A stretch of DNA of 64,000 nt from Chimonanthus salicifolius (taxonomy: Eukaryota > Streptophyta > Magnoliopsida > Laurales > Calycanthaceae): contig CM023539.1 of NCBI GenBank assembly GCA_013350335.1, positions 26,467,043-26,531,042 on the forward strand, in the 5' to 3' direction. A program made the position numbers and the translations under genes. The notes under the pieces were generated by a model that was not told the origin of the DNA, did no database searches, and saw only the letters and a program-made list of their open reading frames with translations. The stretch's first letter is position 1; every line of letters starts with the position of its first letter. This document shows positions 47,826 to 59,117 of this stretch, piece by piece.

Positions 47826-50569
47826 CAAACTTCCAATCTTTCTTCTTGCCTTTGGTCCTTGGTTTCTCCCTTTTATTTCTTCTTTTCTTTTGCTGTTTTG
47901 TGCTTGATCTACTGGTGCAAACACCTCTGCTGTTCCAGCTAGGAAAAACGAATTTGAGAGAGGGAGAGAGAGATGGAAATTCTTGGCTTACCAATGGTGA
48001 AAAATGGCCAACCTTGGTGTTTGTTTCCTTTAGTAATTCAGCCCCCAAGACCCCTCCATTCCCTCATCAATTCCTACCAAAAACGATGGGTCTTGGGTGC
48101 TATTCCAAGCACCCCTTGGTACCTGCCTATGCAGCCTTTCCACTCCCCAAGCAACACCTCCCATTTCCATGTCTTTCATTTAAAACTTAACATGAAAAAC
48201 ACCCCAACAAGTCCCCAACGTGTGGGACTTGTTTTGGTGGTTATGACCGAGCCAAACTCCTCCTATTCCCTCTGAAGTCAGTGATTTACAATCCCCTTGA
48301 CTTCCACTTTGACTCACCCAACTCACATGTCCAACTCACCATACTTAATGCAGTTCATTTAATGCACATGAGTTAACTCACCACTTGATTTAATTCCAAC
48401 TCACTTCAGTCCCACTCAACTGATTTAACTCGTGTTTTAGCTCCCTTGAGGGTCCACACGGTCAACCATAGTCAACTCGACCCGTTGGGTCCACCTTTAG
48501 CTCCTTGACCCGTTTTTGACTCCATGACCCAATTATGGTATTTTGGTCATTTGCAATTGGTTTTTACATATGGATCAAGCCTACCCATTTTTACTCTACC
48601 TGATTTCCTATCAGTTCAGCTTGACCTCATTTAATTTGAGCTTACACAATGGTCAAATCATCCAATTTGGCCCATTGGGTCCAATTGAGCCATTTGACCC
48701 ATTTAACCATTTTCGACCCAATTGATGTTCATTACCCAACCAATCAAACTTGATATTTATAATGTGCTCATATGACCTTAATTTGAGCAATGGGCCCCAC
48801 CATTTCCTTATTTACAATCACATTTATTGAATTCACCAATCCAGGGGCATTTTCGTAATTATTCCAATCATTGACGATTCTTTGACCCAATTAACTATTT
48901 TGACCCAATTTGATGTACATTTCTCATCCATTATAATTTGACCCTTATAATATGTTCATAGGATCTTAGTTTGAGCAATGGACCCCACTATTTTCTCATT
49001 TAACATCATAATTATTAAATTCACCAAATCCAAGGGCATTTTCGTAATTTTTCCGCTTCATTGAGAAATTGGGGTGTTACACATTTAACCTCTTTTAATT
49101 CAACTCACTTCTAAACTCAACTCATCCATTTAATTTGAGTTAACTAAATACTTGTTGGCACTCCCATTTACTTCAGCCTAACCCATTTAATCTTAGGCTC
49201 ATCCAATGGTCAATTATGTCCACAACGACCCATTGGGTCCCAATTGGGTCCTTTGACCCAATTAACCACTTTGACCCAAATAATTGTACATTACCCATTT
49301 AATTTCCATAGATCCACATTTACCATCCGTTGGATCTTATTTGGACAATTGACCCAACATTAACCCATCCAAGGTTCATATCCTTTTAATTCACTATTTC
49401 AATGGCAATTTCGTAAATATTGATATATTGCAAAATCTGGGGCATTACATGCATACTGTAGGTTCTGAGACCTCCCATATACATACTTGAGGCACTGCTT
49501 CTGACCTTCAGAACCTAACTTCAAAAATTCTGAAGAACTTGGCTAGTTCCGAAGGTTGTCCAACTAGCCGTTGTAAGGTCAAACTATCCGTTAAAATGTG
49601 ACCGTTGTGATTCTGACTGTTGGGACTTCGGAAGTTTCGAGGCTAATCAAGCAACTTCCTAAGCAGAGATCCATTGGGAGATTGTTGGCTATATAAACCA
49701 AAGCCATTTGAGAGGCAAAGGTTGATTCCTTGAGTAAAATTTTCTCTAGCTCTTCGCCAAGCATCCCAATCATTCTTAAAGCACTAACACCCCATAGTTA
49801 GACTCTCATTGCTCTAAAACAAATATTAACACACTCAAGGCAATCATAGGCAAATCATTGAGCATCTAGGCTCAACATTTAATGTGTTATTGAAAAAACT
49901 ACTAAGGATTGATTACTCACATATGAAGACCTTTAATCCTGCCAAGAGCTTCTCCTAATATTTGGTGTGTAATTCATTGGAGCACTCTCTCATCACCAAG
50001 GAGCTAAGTGGAGAAAGACATCCAAGGACAAGCCATGGCTACTTCAAGTAAATAGAGGCTAGTGTTCTTGGTAAAATTCTCAAATTCTACAACTTTCATT
50101 AATCATTGAGATATTTGTAAGGGTTGGTGTAGCCCTAGTGAAATCTAAGAAAGGTTCTTTCTTGTGGTTTGTAAGTCATCGATTGAATCTCTACCCTTAA
50201 AGAGATTAAAGTTATAATTGTTTTATCTCCACCCGTGAAGGAGAAGGATAGTGAAATCGTCAAGTGGTGTACTTGAGGTGTGGACGTAGGAAAGGTTGCA
50301 GAACCACCTAAAAATACTTAGGGCACCTTCTTCCATTTCTCATCTCCTTCACCTTACTTAGTGTATTGCATCATCTCATATCTTATTACACACATAGTTT
50401 ACGTGGACTTAATCTTGCATGTAAATCATATTTGGAAGAATAATTGAGAAAATTTGTAGTAACCAATCATTAAAGTGCCCAATATTTGAAAAGAAATTAA
50501 AATTCCCTAATAGTTCTATTCACCCCCCTCTAGGACTATTCTAAACATTTGGCTAGCTTGACTAACAAG

Positions 50570-50581
50570 TGGTATTAGAGG
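50570..50581 (+). other. Primer-binding site of SIRE-like element 2
   Basis: TGGTATTAGAGG, two mismatches from the initiator tRNA-Met site, two bases after the LTR end. Confidence 0.7.
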
Positions 50582-50635
50582 AAGGACTCTTGCAACTAGA
50601 TTTAACCGTCTAAGAGTAGATCCTTGAAGATAGAA

Positions 50636-50771
50636 ATGTCTAAGGGTGATTCCATAGCTGTGATGTGTCTTCCAATCCTTGATGGCTCCAATTATGGTGT
50701 TTGGAAAGCCAAAATGAAAATGCACTTCATGATAATGGATGGAGCTCTAGGGGAAATTATCTTATGTGGTT
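50636..50771 (+). pseudogene. gag: SIRE-like gag 2, N-terminal piece
   Basis: Starts with the ATG at 50636 (MSKGDSIAVMCLPILDGSNYGVWKAKMK), the copia gag pattern of a small domain with DG.NY..W. It is cut after about 45 codons by the minus-strand element at 50772. The reading continues at 57110 with the KSMYSANANALSAI block, which matches KSMYNANSRSLNAI in gag 1. Confidence 0.85.
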
Positions 50772-52344
50772 TGAGAGTTCCCATTTTCAATGTGCTAGAA
50801 AATTGTCATCGACCCTAGAGGGGGGGTGAATAGGTCAATCCCATTTTAAATGGTGTTTACAAATTTCTTGATTATTTAAAGTACAACGGAATGTTTATCA
50901 AGAGATTTGTTTAATCTGATAATTTTATTAAGTGATCACACTAAGATTATGACCCTTTTACATATTTTGGTTATCGATGCTTGTGCTCAATGTGTAGAAT
51001 GAGATAATCAATATGTAAAGTGATGTGTGTTAAGAAAAGTACTTAAATACTAAATACAAACACACATAGATCAAACACCATAAGACCAATTTAAAGTGGT
51101 TTGGTTAGCCAACCTACATCGATAGTTAGGACTCGCTCAACCTTGAGCTATCCCCAAAATCCACTAAGTGGGGACTTACACCCTCACAATTAGAATACGA
51201 ATTCCACCTCACTCAATCGACTGGAAATTTCACCCACTACTGTTGAATAAGAATTCCACCTATCCATTTGGCCGGGAGTTCCACCCACTTCTGTGCCAGA
51301 GACAACGCTCTAGAGTTTTTATAGTGATTTCGGGGTACCTCCGCTTAATCAACTTTCGGAACAAATGTTTTAAAGAAAATTAAAATCAAGAAGAACTTGA
51401 CTTTGAAGCTCTTTCCCTTGATGTGTGCTTCTTCAAGATCCCACCCAATGTGTACCGACTCTCCTCCTTGGTTTATATAGCGAAGGCAATCAGTTGAAGT
51501 AACAATAATGTACCGACAGGTCTGTTGCACTGAGGGGTCGGTGACTAGAAATGTTACAGTTACAATTTCGACCGTTGTGCATTAAGTGAACTCCCAACGG
51601 TAATATTTTTTCCCGGTCGACACTTATGGTCCCGAGGGGTTGGTCCATACGAGTGGCTTGTTCTGGTTCAAAACATGCTTGACAATAGTTTCAACTCTAG
51701 AAACTTGTTACCCAGAACGACATGTCGCCCATTATCGAGGGTCGTTTATTGTACTCTGGATTGGTCTTTGATAGCTAATATTTATGTTTCTTCGAGAGTC
51801 CACGTGAGTTTCGAGTTTCACAACTCAAGATATTGATCGAGGAGTCGTTGACCACGAGGGGTCATTGACGACGAGGGGTTGTTTCAGCCTTTCACCAAGG
51901 GGTCAGTGCATATGAGATTCTCGATCAACGTTCAATGTTCCAGAACTTATGTCAATCTTGCAGACCAATCCTTGACCATGATGGGTCAATCCTGACTACA
52001 CTGAGAGGTCAGGTGAGATAGACTAGTCGTGTGCTGACAGTGAAATCAAATACATATTTCCAAGTTCGGTTCTAATTCAACGTCAAGCATTCTCTCTAGG
52101 CTTTTAATGAATTAACTATTTGTTTCTCTAAGCCTAGGAATAGTCCTCTCTGAGCTATGGGTACCACCTAAAGTCAGCTATGGCCATATTACCTATTTTG
52201 TGAATGTCATAGAGACGAGCTTCAATCCTGTGGAGCATAATCTTCATTCTTAATCACATTGGGTCTTCAAACTTCTAGCAAGTGCTTCTTTCCAAGTCAT
52301 GGAATGGACAAACATTGGGTCTTGGCCAAGCCGAGGCACTAACA
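50772..52344 (-). repeat. 3' LTR of the minus-strand element
   Basis: The 1573-bp LTR has a minus-strand TATA box (CTATATAAAC) at 51471-51480. It contains GGGGTCGGTG-type motifs repeated several times. Confidence 0.88.
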
Positions 52345-52360
52345 ATCTCCCCTTTGTCAA
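52345..52360 (-). other. Polypurine tract of the minus-strand element
   Basis: ATCTCCCCTTTGTC on the plus strand, i.e. GACAAAGGGGAGAT directly before the 3' LTR on the minus strand. This is a textbook copia-type polypurine tract and fixes the orientation. Confidence 0.88.
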
Positions 52361-54920
52361 TTTCATGACAAAACCTAGAAGCTAACCCAATTATAATCTC
52401 ACCTTTATTACAACACATTTGAATATGAAAATATTACATTGATTATATGTACATATTCAAATGAAAAACAATACTATGATCTTCTCATATTCTTGTTCAG
52501 CTTGCTTCATTTCATTTTCCTGTTCAAGTACATAGGCAAGCAACGCTAGAAATCATTAGAGGAGTTAGTCCCAAAACATATACATTCATGGACTAAACAA
52601 GATCTATATTCAAGCTCCCCTATACTTCTTGATTTCCTAGTGACTAACACTACCCATAGCTTATCCAAGCTATCTGTGATGAGAAGACTTCTCCCCCAAT
52701 CTTCGTTGAGTTTGATCTTCCAAACTCGAAGTATAGACATTCTCCCTATGTCTATAGACTTTGATATCTTCTAGTTTCTATTAATTTCTCCCCCATTTTG
52801 TCATTCAATTGACAAAGAATAGTAGGCTGACATCGAGTTTTAAGCACTCCCCCATGCATCTTGCATGTAGTGCTTTATAAGTTTTTCTTCCAACTTATTT
52901 TGATCTTCCCGATAGTCCAATGCATATCTCATGCATTACTATTTTTCTCCTTTTTTCACGTGAGGTCAAGAATGTGTGTCACATCTCATTCAGATGCCAA
53001 TACAAAACTAACTCATCCAAACCTACGTGTTAGTATTTTTAACAAATATCATCTTAAATGTAGACAACAGATATAATGCACACATCATACTAAACCATAT
53101 CATTTCATTAATGAAAAATTGGTACATATGGTTAGAGAAGAAAGAGGGAGGGGGAGTCTTAGACTGGTTGGCACTATCATTCTCAGAATCAGAGGAGACG
53201 ATAATGACTGTGGGCTTATCCCTTGTCATTTTCAAATACTAGAGACGAAAGGAATGGAACCCCTTTGTTTTCCTAGTGAGATTTCATTTCGAGAGGTCCT
53301 ACAACTAACCTAGGGCACGGGAGGAGTGGAAGAAATCGCATAGCCTCAGTAGGAGGGGAAACAATATTTTGAAATGATCTACTGTTTTTCGCAGAAAGAG
53401 ACCTTTTAACTTTCTCTTTTTGATTCACCGACCGATCGTGGCCAACAACCTGTCTGTGTCGATATGTATCGACCTATCTCCATTTATGATTTTTTCCTCT
53501 TTCAGATTGTGTTCTGAATTCCAGCAGTACCGACTTGTCTGTACCATCAACTAGTTTATCCTTCGCCCTTTGTTTTACAATGAATGAAGACTGGGTATGT
53601 GTCTGCGTGTGTGTTTGTGATGTTCATAGTTCATCAAGCTTTGCTTATACACCTTTTAATGCAAGTGATGATACATACATTCACACCGTATCTATGTCAT
53701 TTGAAGATTCAGTTCATTCTTCTGAAGATAGGCACAGACCATGGATTTCGGATCTCTTTTCCTAGATTCAAAACAATCCAAGATTCTTGGACATATTTAA
53801 TTTAGTACATTGTCCAAGTGTGTGATGTCATAAAATGCAGTATTTCTAGGATTTAGCAAGGCAAGGCATGTATAAACATAATTCATTCCATATAATGTAT
53901 AGATTAATGTATATTGGAATGAAATTCAAAGAACAATAGTCATATATTCATTTCCTGATTTGAGTACTAATCAACCATACATGAATGAAGTATGACTCTA
54001 CACACACAACTCTTATGCCTATTATCATGTTATTACCCAAAACATGATAATTTTTTTTTACCGTTCTTTCAAGGGAGCTTCGATTCCTTGAAAAGAACTG
54101 GTATTTAAATAAATAATTCAATTATTACTTCTGGTAAGTCACACCAAACTAATTATACATTTATCGACATAGAGCATGTTTCATTCCACATGGGATTCAC
54201 AAGTTTTAGGACCTTGGAATGAAACGACACTGTGTATGTGTATTAAACCAGTTTTAATCACATACATTTCCTATACATGAGGTAATGCACACACTACATT
54301 CATTTCCTAAAGATGTACAAATCACATGGCATATGAAATGAGATAAGTAGATTCCAATACAAGAGTGCATACCAACATGTACAATACATATCTTACAATG
54401 GATCAATCCAACAATCAAACAAGAACATGGATTGAATGTAAGATGTTGATTCCAAAACATGTTTCAAATGTGGTACCAATAGTGGTATCCCTTCACACAT
54501 TTGAACATGACATCGTGAGACTTGGAATCTAAGTTCACAATTCTGTGATGGCCTTTTGTCAAATATGGTTTTAGCCTTTGGTGCCCTCCCATTTGATCTT
54601 ATGGTTCATATTCCAGATTTTGTACCATAATGTTGGTCTTCAAATCATTGGTACAATGCCTTTAAAGGGTACTTGAAGGCTACTACATTTATCAAGTTCC
54701 TTAGCTTCATCCTCTTCTTCTCATAGAGGATATAGCTTGGACTTTTTCAATGGATAAATTTAACCAATCACCTATAATTTTAGCACACAAATTTATTGAT
54801 AGGTGACGTTATCCATTGGGCTAGAAGAGGTGATTTTTTCAGTGGATTCTTTCAACCTCTTTTGTTGTTTCATATCTTTTAAATATGTATAGAGCATGTT
54901 ATGAAACAACACTGAGGAAT
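52361..54920 (-). other. Internal region without coding capacity
   Basis: About 2.5 kb with no protease, integrase, RT or RNase H motif on either strand. Only short ORFs occur. Two short Gs/CT-rich and TG-repeat tracts occur (for example near 53600). I see no gene here. Confidence 0.6.
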
Positions 54921-55190
54921 GCTATAAGAGTATGGATTATGTGCATAGCCAATTCATCACTAGTCCAAGCAGTTTTGGTCTTTGGGCTGAATGGTCATGG
55001 AAGTTGAAGGTTTATCCAATACTTCTTTCTTAGGCACAGACCACTTTCTATTCACCTATTTCCAACCACGTTTAATGATGAAAACATTTCATTCTCCATA
55101 AAAAATAGAGGTTTAGAAACATCATATCTTTCTCTTATAGCCATTGTTCTAGCACGGATAAACTCAGATGGTTAAATCCCTTCTCAAGAG
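54921..55190 (-). pseudogene. Possible gag remnant of the minus-strand element
   Basis: Just downstream of the primer site on the minus strand, a broken reading shows RYDVSKPLFF followed later by AWTSDELAMH and YETTKEVERIH. The order recalls copia gag blocks (KPPFF, W..DE, TAKEAWD...HEG). The match is weak and crosses stops. Confidence 0.35.
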
Positions 55191-55209
55191 CACGTGGCTC
55201 GATACCAAT
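55191..55209 (-). other. Primer-binding site of the minus-strand element
   Basis: The plus strand reads GGCTCGATACCAAT, so the minus strand gives ATTGGTATCGAGCC. This is the initiator tRNA-Met site with a missing A, at the LTR edge. Confidence 0.75.
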
Positions 55210-57104
55210 TGGGAGTTCCCCTTTTCAATGTGCTAGAACATCGTGATTGACACTAGACGGGGCAGGGGGGTGAATAGGTCAATCCCATTTTTCATGGTGT
55301 TTACAAATTTCTTGATTATTTAAAGTGCAGCAGAATGTTTATCAAGAAATTTGTTTAGTATGATAATTTCATTAAGTGATCACACAAAGATTATGACCCT
55401 TTACATAGTTTCATTATCGATGCTTATACGCAATGTGTAGAATGAGATAATCAATATGGAAAGTGATGTGTGGTAAGAAGAGTACTTAAATACTAAATAC
55501 AAACACACATAGATCAAACACCATAAGAACATTTTAAAATGGTTCGGTTAGCCAAACACATCTACTGTTAGGACTCGCTCAACCTTGAGTTATCCCCAAA
55601 ATCTACTAAGTGGGGACTTACACCCTCACAATTAGAGTACGAATTCCAGCTCACTCAATCGATTGAGAATTTCACCCACCACTGTCGAATAGGAATTCCA
55701 CATATCCATTTGGCCTGGAGTTCCACCCACCTCTGTGCCGGAGACAATAGTTTAGAGTTTTTTATAGTGGTTTCGGGGTACCTCCCCTTAATCAACTTTC
55801 AGAACAAAGGTCTTAAAGAAAATTAAAACCAAGAAGCACTTGCCTTTGAAGCTCTTTCTCCTTACATGTGCTTCTTCAATTTCCCACCCAATGTATGCCA
55901 ACGCTCCTGCTTGTAGCCATCGTTTAGCAATCACAGTCTAGGGTGTCAAGGAAACTGGTTCTACCAAAGGTTTCCTACTTTATGGTTCTCCCCTTCTTAT
56001 TTTCAAACTCAATCCTCAGATTGGTTGTTTAAGAGTTTACTTCCTTGCTCTCTTTCTCACAACTCAATCCATTTGATTGGTTGTATTTGATTCCCTTAGT
56101 GTAAGCACGAGAGAGAGTGATCTTTCTATTGGCCCTTGTTAATCTCATTGATAAAGATGAGGGTCCAACTGATCCTTCCGAAGGGTACCAACTGGTTGCA
56201 TGAAGATTGCTCTCTATAGCAAAGGAAACTAGTTGAAGTAACGATAATTTACCGACAGGTCAGTTGCACCAATGGGTCGGTGAATAGAAATGTTACCGTT
56301 ACAATTTCGACCGTTGTGCATTAAGTGCACTCTCAACTGTAATATTCTTTGCCGGCCAACCTGTCATTATCGCCGATGGGTCGACACTTATGGTACCAAG
56401 GGGTTGGACCATACGAGAGGCTCATTCTGGTGCAAAACATGATTGGCAGTAGTTTCAACTCTATAAACATGTTACCCAGAACGACCTGTCGCCCATTATA
56501 GAGGGGTCGGTCCTGGTACTCTCGATAGGTCTTTGATTACCGATATGTCTATTTCTTCGAGAGTCCACATGAGTTTAGAGTTTCAGAACTCATCTTGATA
56601 AAGGAGTCGTCGACCAAGACGGGTCATTTCAACCTTTCACTGAGGGGTCGGTGCATACGAGACTTATGATCAGAGGCATACCCAAAATGACAGTTCAAGA
56701 TTCTAGAACCTATGTTAATCTTGTCGACCAGTCCTTGACCACGATGGCTCGATCGTGAATACACCAAGAGGTCGGTGTGATAGAATGGTCGTGCGTACAG
56801 TGAAACCAAATACGTATTTCCAAGTTGGGTTCCAATTTGCTGTCAAGCATCCTCTTTAGGCTTTTTATAAATTAACCATTTGTTTCTCTAAGCCTACGAA
56901 TAGTCCTCTCTGAGGTGTGGGTACCACCTAAAGTCATCAATGGTCATATTACATGTTTTGTGATTTCCATAGCGATGAGCTTCAATCCGGTGGAGCGTGA
57001 TTTTCATTCTTGATCACATTGGGTCTTCAAGCTTTTAGCAAGTGCTTCTTCCGAGTAATGGTATTGACAAACATAGGGTCTTAGGCCAAGCCGAGGCACT
57101 AACA
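55210..57104 (-). repeat. 5' LTR of the minus-strand element
   Basis: The 1895-bp LTR aligns with 50772-52344 but has an extra block of about 300 bases at 55917-56214, next to the place of the TATA box in the other LTR. Either this LTR gained a segment or the other lost it. Confidence 0.88.
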
Positions 57105-57109
57105 TGGTT

Positions 57110-58410
57110 GGACCAAAACATCTAAGAAGTATTTTACATATAATGAAATGGAAAAGAGTATGTATTCGGCCAATGCCAATGCCCTCAGTGCTATATTTTT
57201 GCTCCGTTTCACCAAACATATTGGAAAATATCTTATCATGTGAAATCGTAAAGGAGGCATGGGATATTTTGGAGAAACCTATGAAAAACCTAGGAAAGAA
57301 GATACCTTAGAAGTGGTATACTGTCTAGGACCCATTCAAACACTTCAACCCCAAGAAGAACAAACTAATGAAGAACAAATAAATGATGATACACCTAGCG
57401 TAGAAGAATTAAGTGACACATTAAATGAAATGTATAAACAACTTAAGAAAGTTGGTAAAGAAAATATAAAACTAACAAAAGAACTAAATCATGAAAAATT
57501 AGATGAAAAAGAAAAATTCTAAAAGACTTAACATTGGCAAATCAAGTAAATCTAAAAGCTATTCAAGAAGAGTGCTTAAAACTTGAAGAGTGTTTAAAAT
57601 TAAAATTAATGAAAAAGTAAACATTGAAAATGATTTAAGAAAGCTAAAGCATGAACTTCACTCGTTAAAAGAATATTACAAAGATTAGAAAATCGTGCTA
57701 AGTTGTGAAGAAGAAGAAAATGCTCAAATTAAAAATGAACTTAAGGAAGTTAAAGCTAATACTCCTAATTCACAATCAAATCTAAAAATGGAAATCAAAG
57801 ATTAGCTCAAGAAGTTAATGAGTTAAAAAGGTATAAAGAAAAATTTGAAATAAAATTTACAAAGGGAGAAGAGAAGCTTGAAAAGCTTCTAAAACTAAGC
57901 AAACCATTTGGAGACAAAATGGGTCTTGGATATGATAAGAAAAATGATAAAGGACCCAAGAACCCAACTATCTTTGTTAAGGGTATGTCTCACCCAACTC
58001 CTCCGATAAAAATCATAAAATGCGTTCATTGAGGACAATTCGGGCATCTCATGTTTGAATGCAAAATAAGAAAATAAAATCAATAAAAAAGTGTAAATCA
58101 AACTAAGGTACAAATCCCAAGAGAATGTTCACAAAGAAAATGCAAAAGGGGTGAGAGAAATAAAAATCAAAAGAGTTATGCACCAAGAATTCAAAATCAT
58201 GGATAAAGGCATAACAACTTAAATGGAAATCTAAATCATGCCTTAACTCATAAATTGATTGAAGCCTTAAATGAATTCATAAGATTTTGTCAAACTAACA
58301 AGAACACTAAAATAAGAAAACAAAATGTTCATGTGTTTGACACCAGTGGACCCCAGAGATCTCTTCCAAAGACCATATGGGTACCCAAGGTTAGGGGAGT
58401 GGGTTAAAGT
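57110..58410 (+). pseudogene. gag: SIRE-like gag 2, main piece
   Basis: Continues the gag cut at 50771: KSMYSANANALSAI, then after a frameshift VSPNILENILSCEIVKEAWDILE, a glutamate-rich segment and a long coiled coil (57390-57900). A zinc-knuckle remnant lies near 58021-58065, where the second Cys is replaced by a stop. The terminal TIWVPK lies near 58370. The order is the same as in gag 1, so the two elements are of one lineage. Several frame changes and stops make it dead. Confidence 0.85.
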
Positions 58411-59117
58411 ATGATACGTTTATTGGTGTGAACTTTTACTGGATTCTATGTTTCCATTTTATTTATATGAATTAGAATCCATCATAATTGGAATACATCT
58501 TGATTGCTTTGTCCATACATGCTTTTTATGCTCTATATCTTGATTGATGAAGTTTGTGTGTGAACCCATGCTCTATTATGGTCCAAAATTGGAGCCAATA
58601 GTAATATCATTGGATCAAAAATAGAAATCGTGCCTATTTTATGATTACTGGATCATCACTTCCGTTGGCGAGTTTGAGTGACTTATATACTTTGGGATAT
58701 AACTCTTGACTCTTAATGCATTGTTAACATTTTTTTCCTAGCTATGATGTATATCATGCTTGTAGAGTCACAACTGTGTGGACCTGAACCTATCAAGGTT
58801 CCAAAAGTATTGATCGTTGTGTGCTGGGATTAATCATGCTACCCTAGTGATATGAACATTAAATTTTGAATCATCTTTATTTTCACTTATTTCCTTTTCC
58901 ATGCTTTGAGGGTACATCACATGGAAAAGGATGTCACGGTAGTCATTAATTGATCATTTGCAACTTCCTTGATTGTCTTGAAAATCTTTGATTTCTTGCA
59001 TCTTGCACCTTGTAGCATGATTCTTTGAACTATATGGCTTAGATCTCTTATCGAAAAACATTCTGGATAAGTATTTAAGAAATTAACTAAGATCCAAGAG
59101 ATCAAATGGACATACTT
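58411..59117. other. Non-coding SIRE-like internal sequence
   Basis: Follows gag 2 and resembles 7291-7550 in character (AT-rich, TTGATTG and ATCTTG words). No protease or integrase motif is seen. It ends where an LTR starts at 59118. Confidence 0.4.

Larger units (their letters stand above)
45237..49081 (-). mobile_element. Tekay-like solo LTR 5 (inner of nested pair)
   Basis: The 3845-bp unit starts TGTAACGCCCCGCCC and ends ATTGGGGTGTTACA. Perfect duplication CATTT (45232-45236, 49082-49086). It belongs to the same subfamily as solo LTR 2 and lies inside solo LTR 4, so it is younger than that insertion. Confidence 0.93.
41556..49449 (-). mobile_element. Tekay-like solo LTR 4 (outer of nested pair)
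   Basis: Starts TGTAACACCCCGCCC and ends TCTGGGGCATTACA. Perfect duplication TGCAT (41551-41555, 49450-49454). It is split by solo LTR 5 (45237-49081); its own length is about 4.04 kb, the longest of the family here. It has its own hairpin array, the paired GC-rich blocks (42197-42315) and splice-like sites. Confidence 0.93.
40985..50567 (+). repeat. 5' LTR of SIRE-like copia element 2, interrupted
   Basis: Starts TGTTATCC where the copia RNase H stops and ends CTTGACTAACA, three bases before a primer site, giving a TGTTA/TAACA inverted end. It is split by the solo LTR at 41556-49449, leaving about 1.7 kb of its own sequence. Near its end it has the CACCCCCCTCTAGG block also seen in element 1. 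The left boundary is inferred from where copia homology ends. Confidence 0.6.
50772..57104 (-). mobile_element. Complete non-autonomous LTR element, copia-type
   Basis: The 6333-bp element has perfect target duplication TGGTT (50767-50771, 57105-57109). On the minus strand the order is 5' LTR (55210-57104), primer site, a 2.9-kb internal region without recognisable pol, a polypurine tract and the 3' LTR (50772-52344). Its LTRs start TGTTAGTGCC on the minus strand. It must have depended on enzymes from a related element. The insertion is inside the gag of SIRE-like element 2. Confidence 0.9.

Noticed and set aside
53584..53805. TG-rich ORFs at 53535-53805
   Set aside because: They arise from a short TG-type microsatellite in the pol-less interior of the minus-strand element. 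No domain in any frame.
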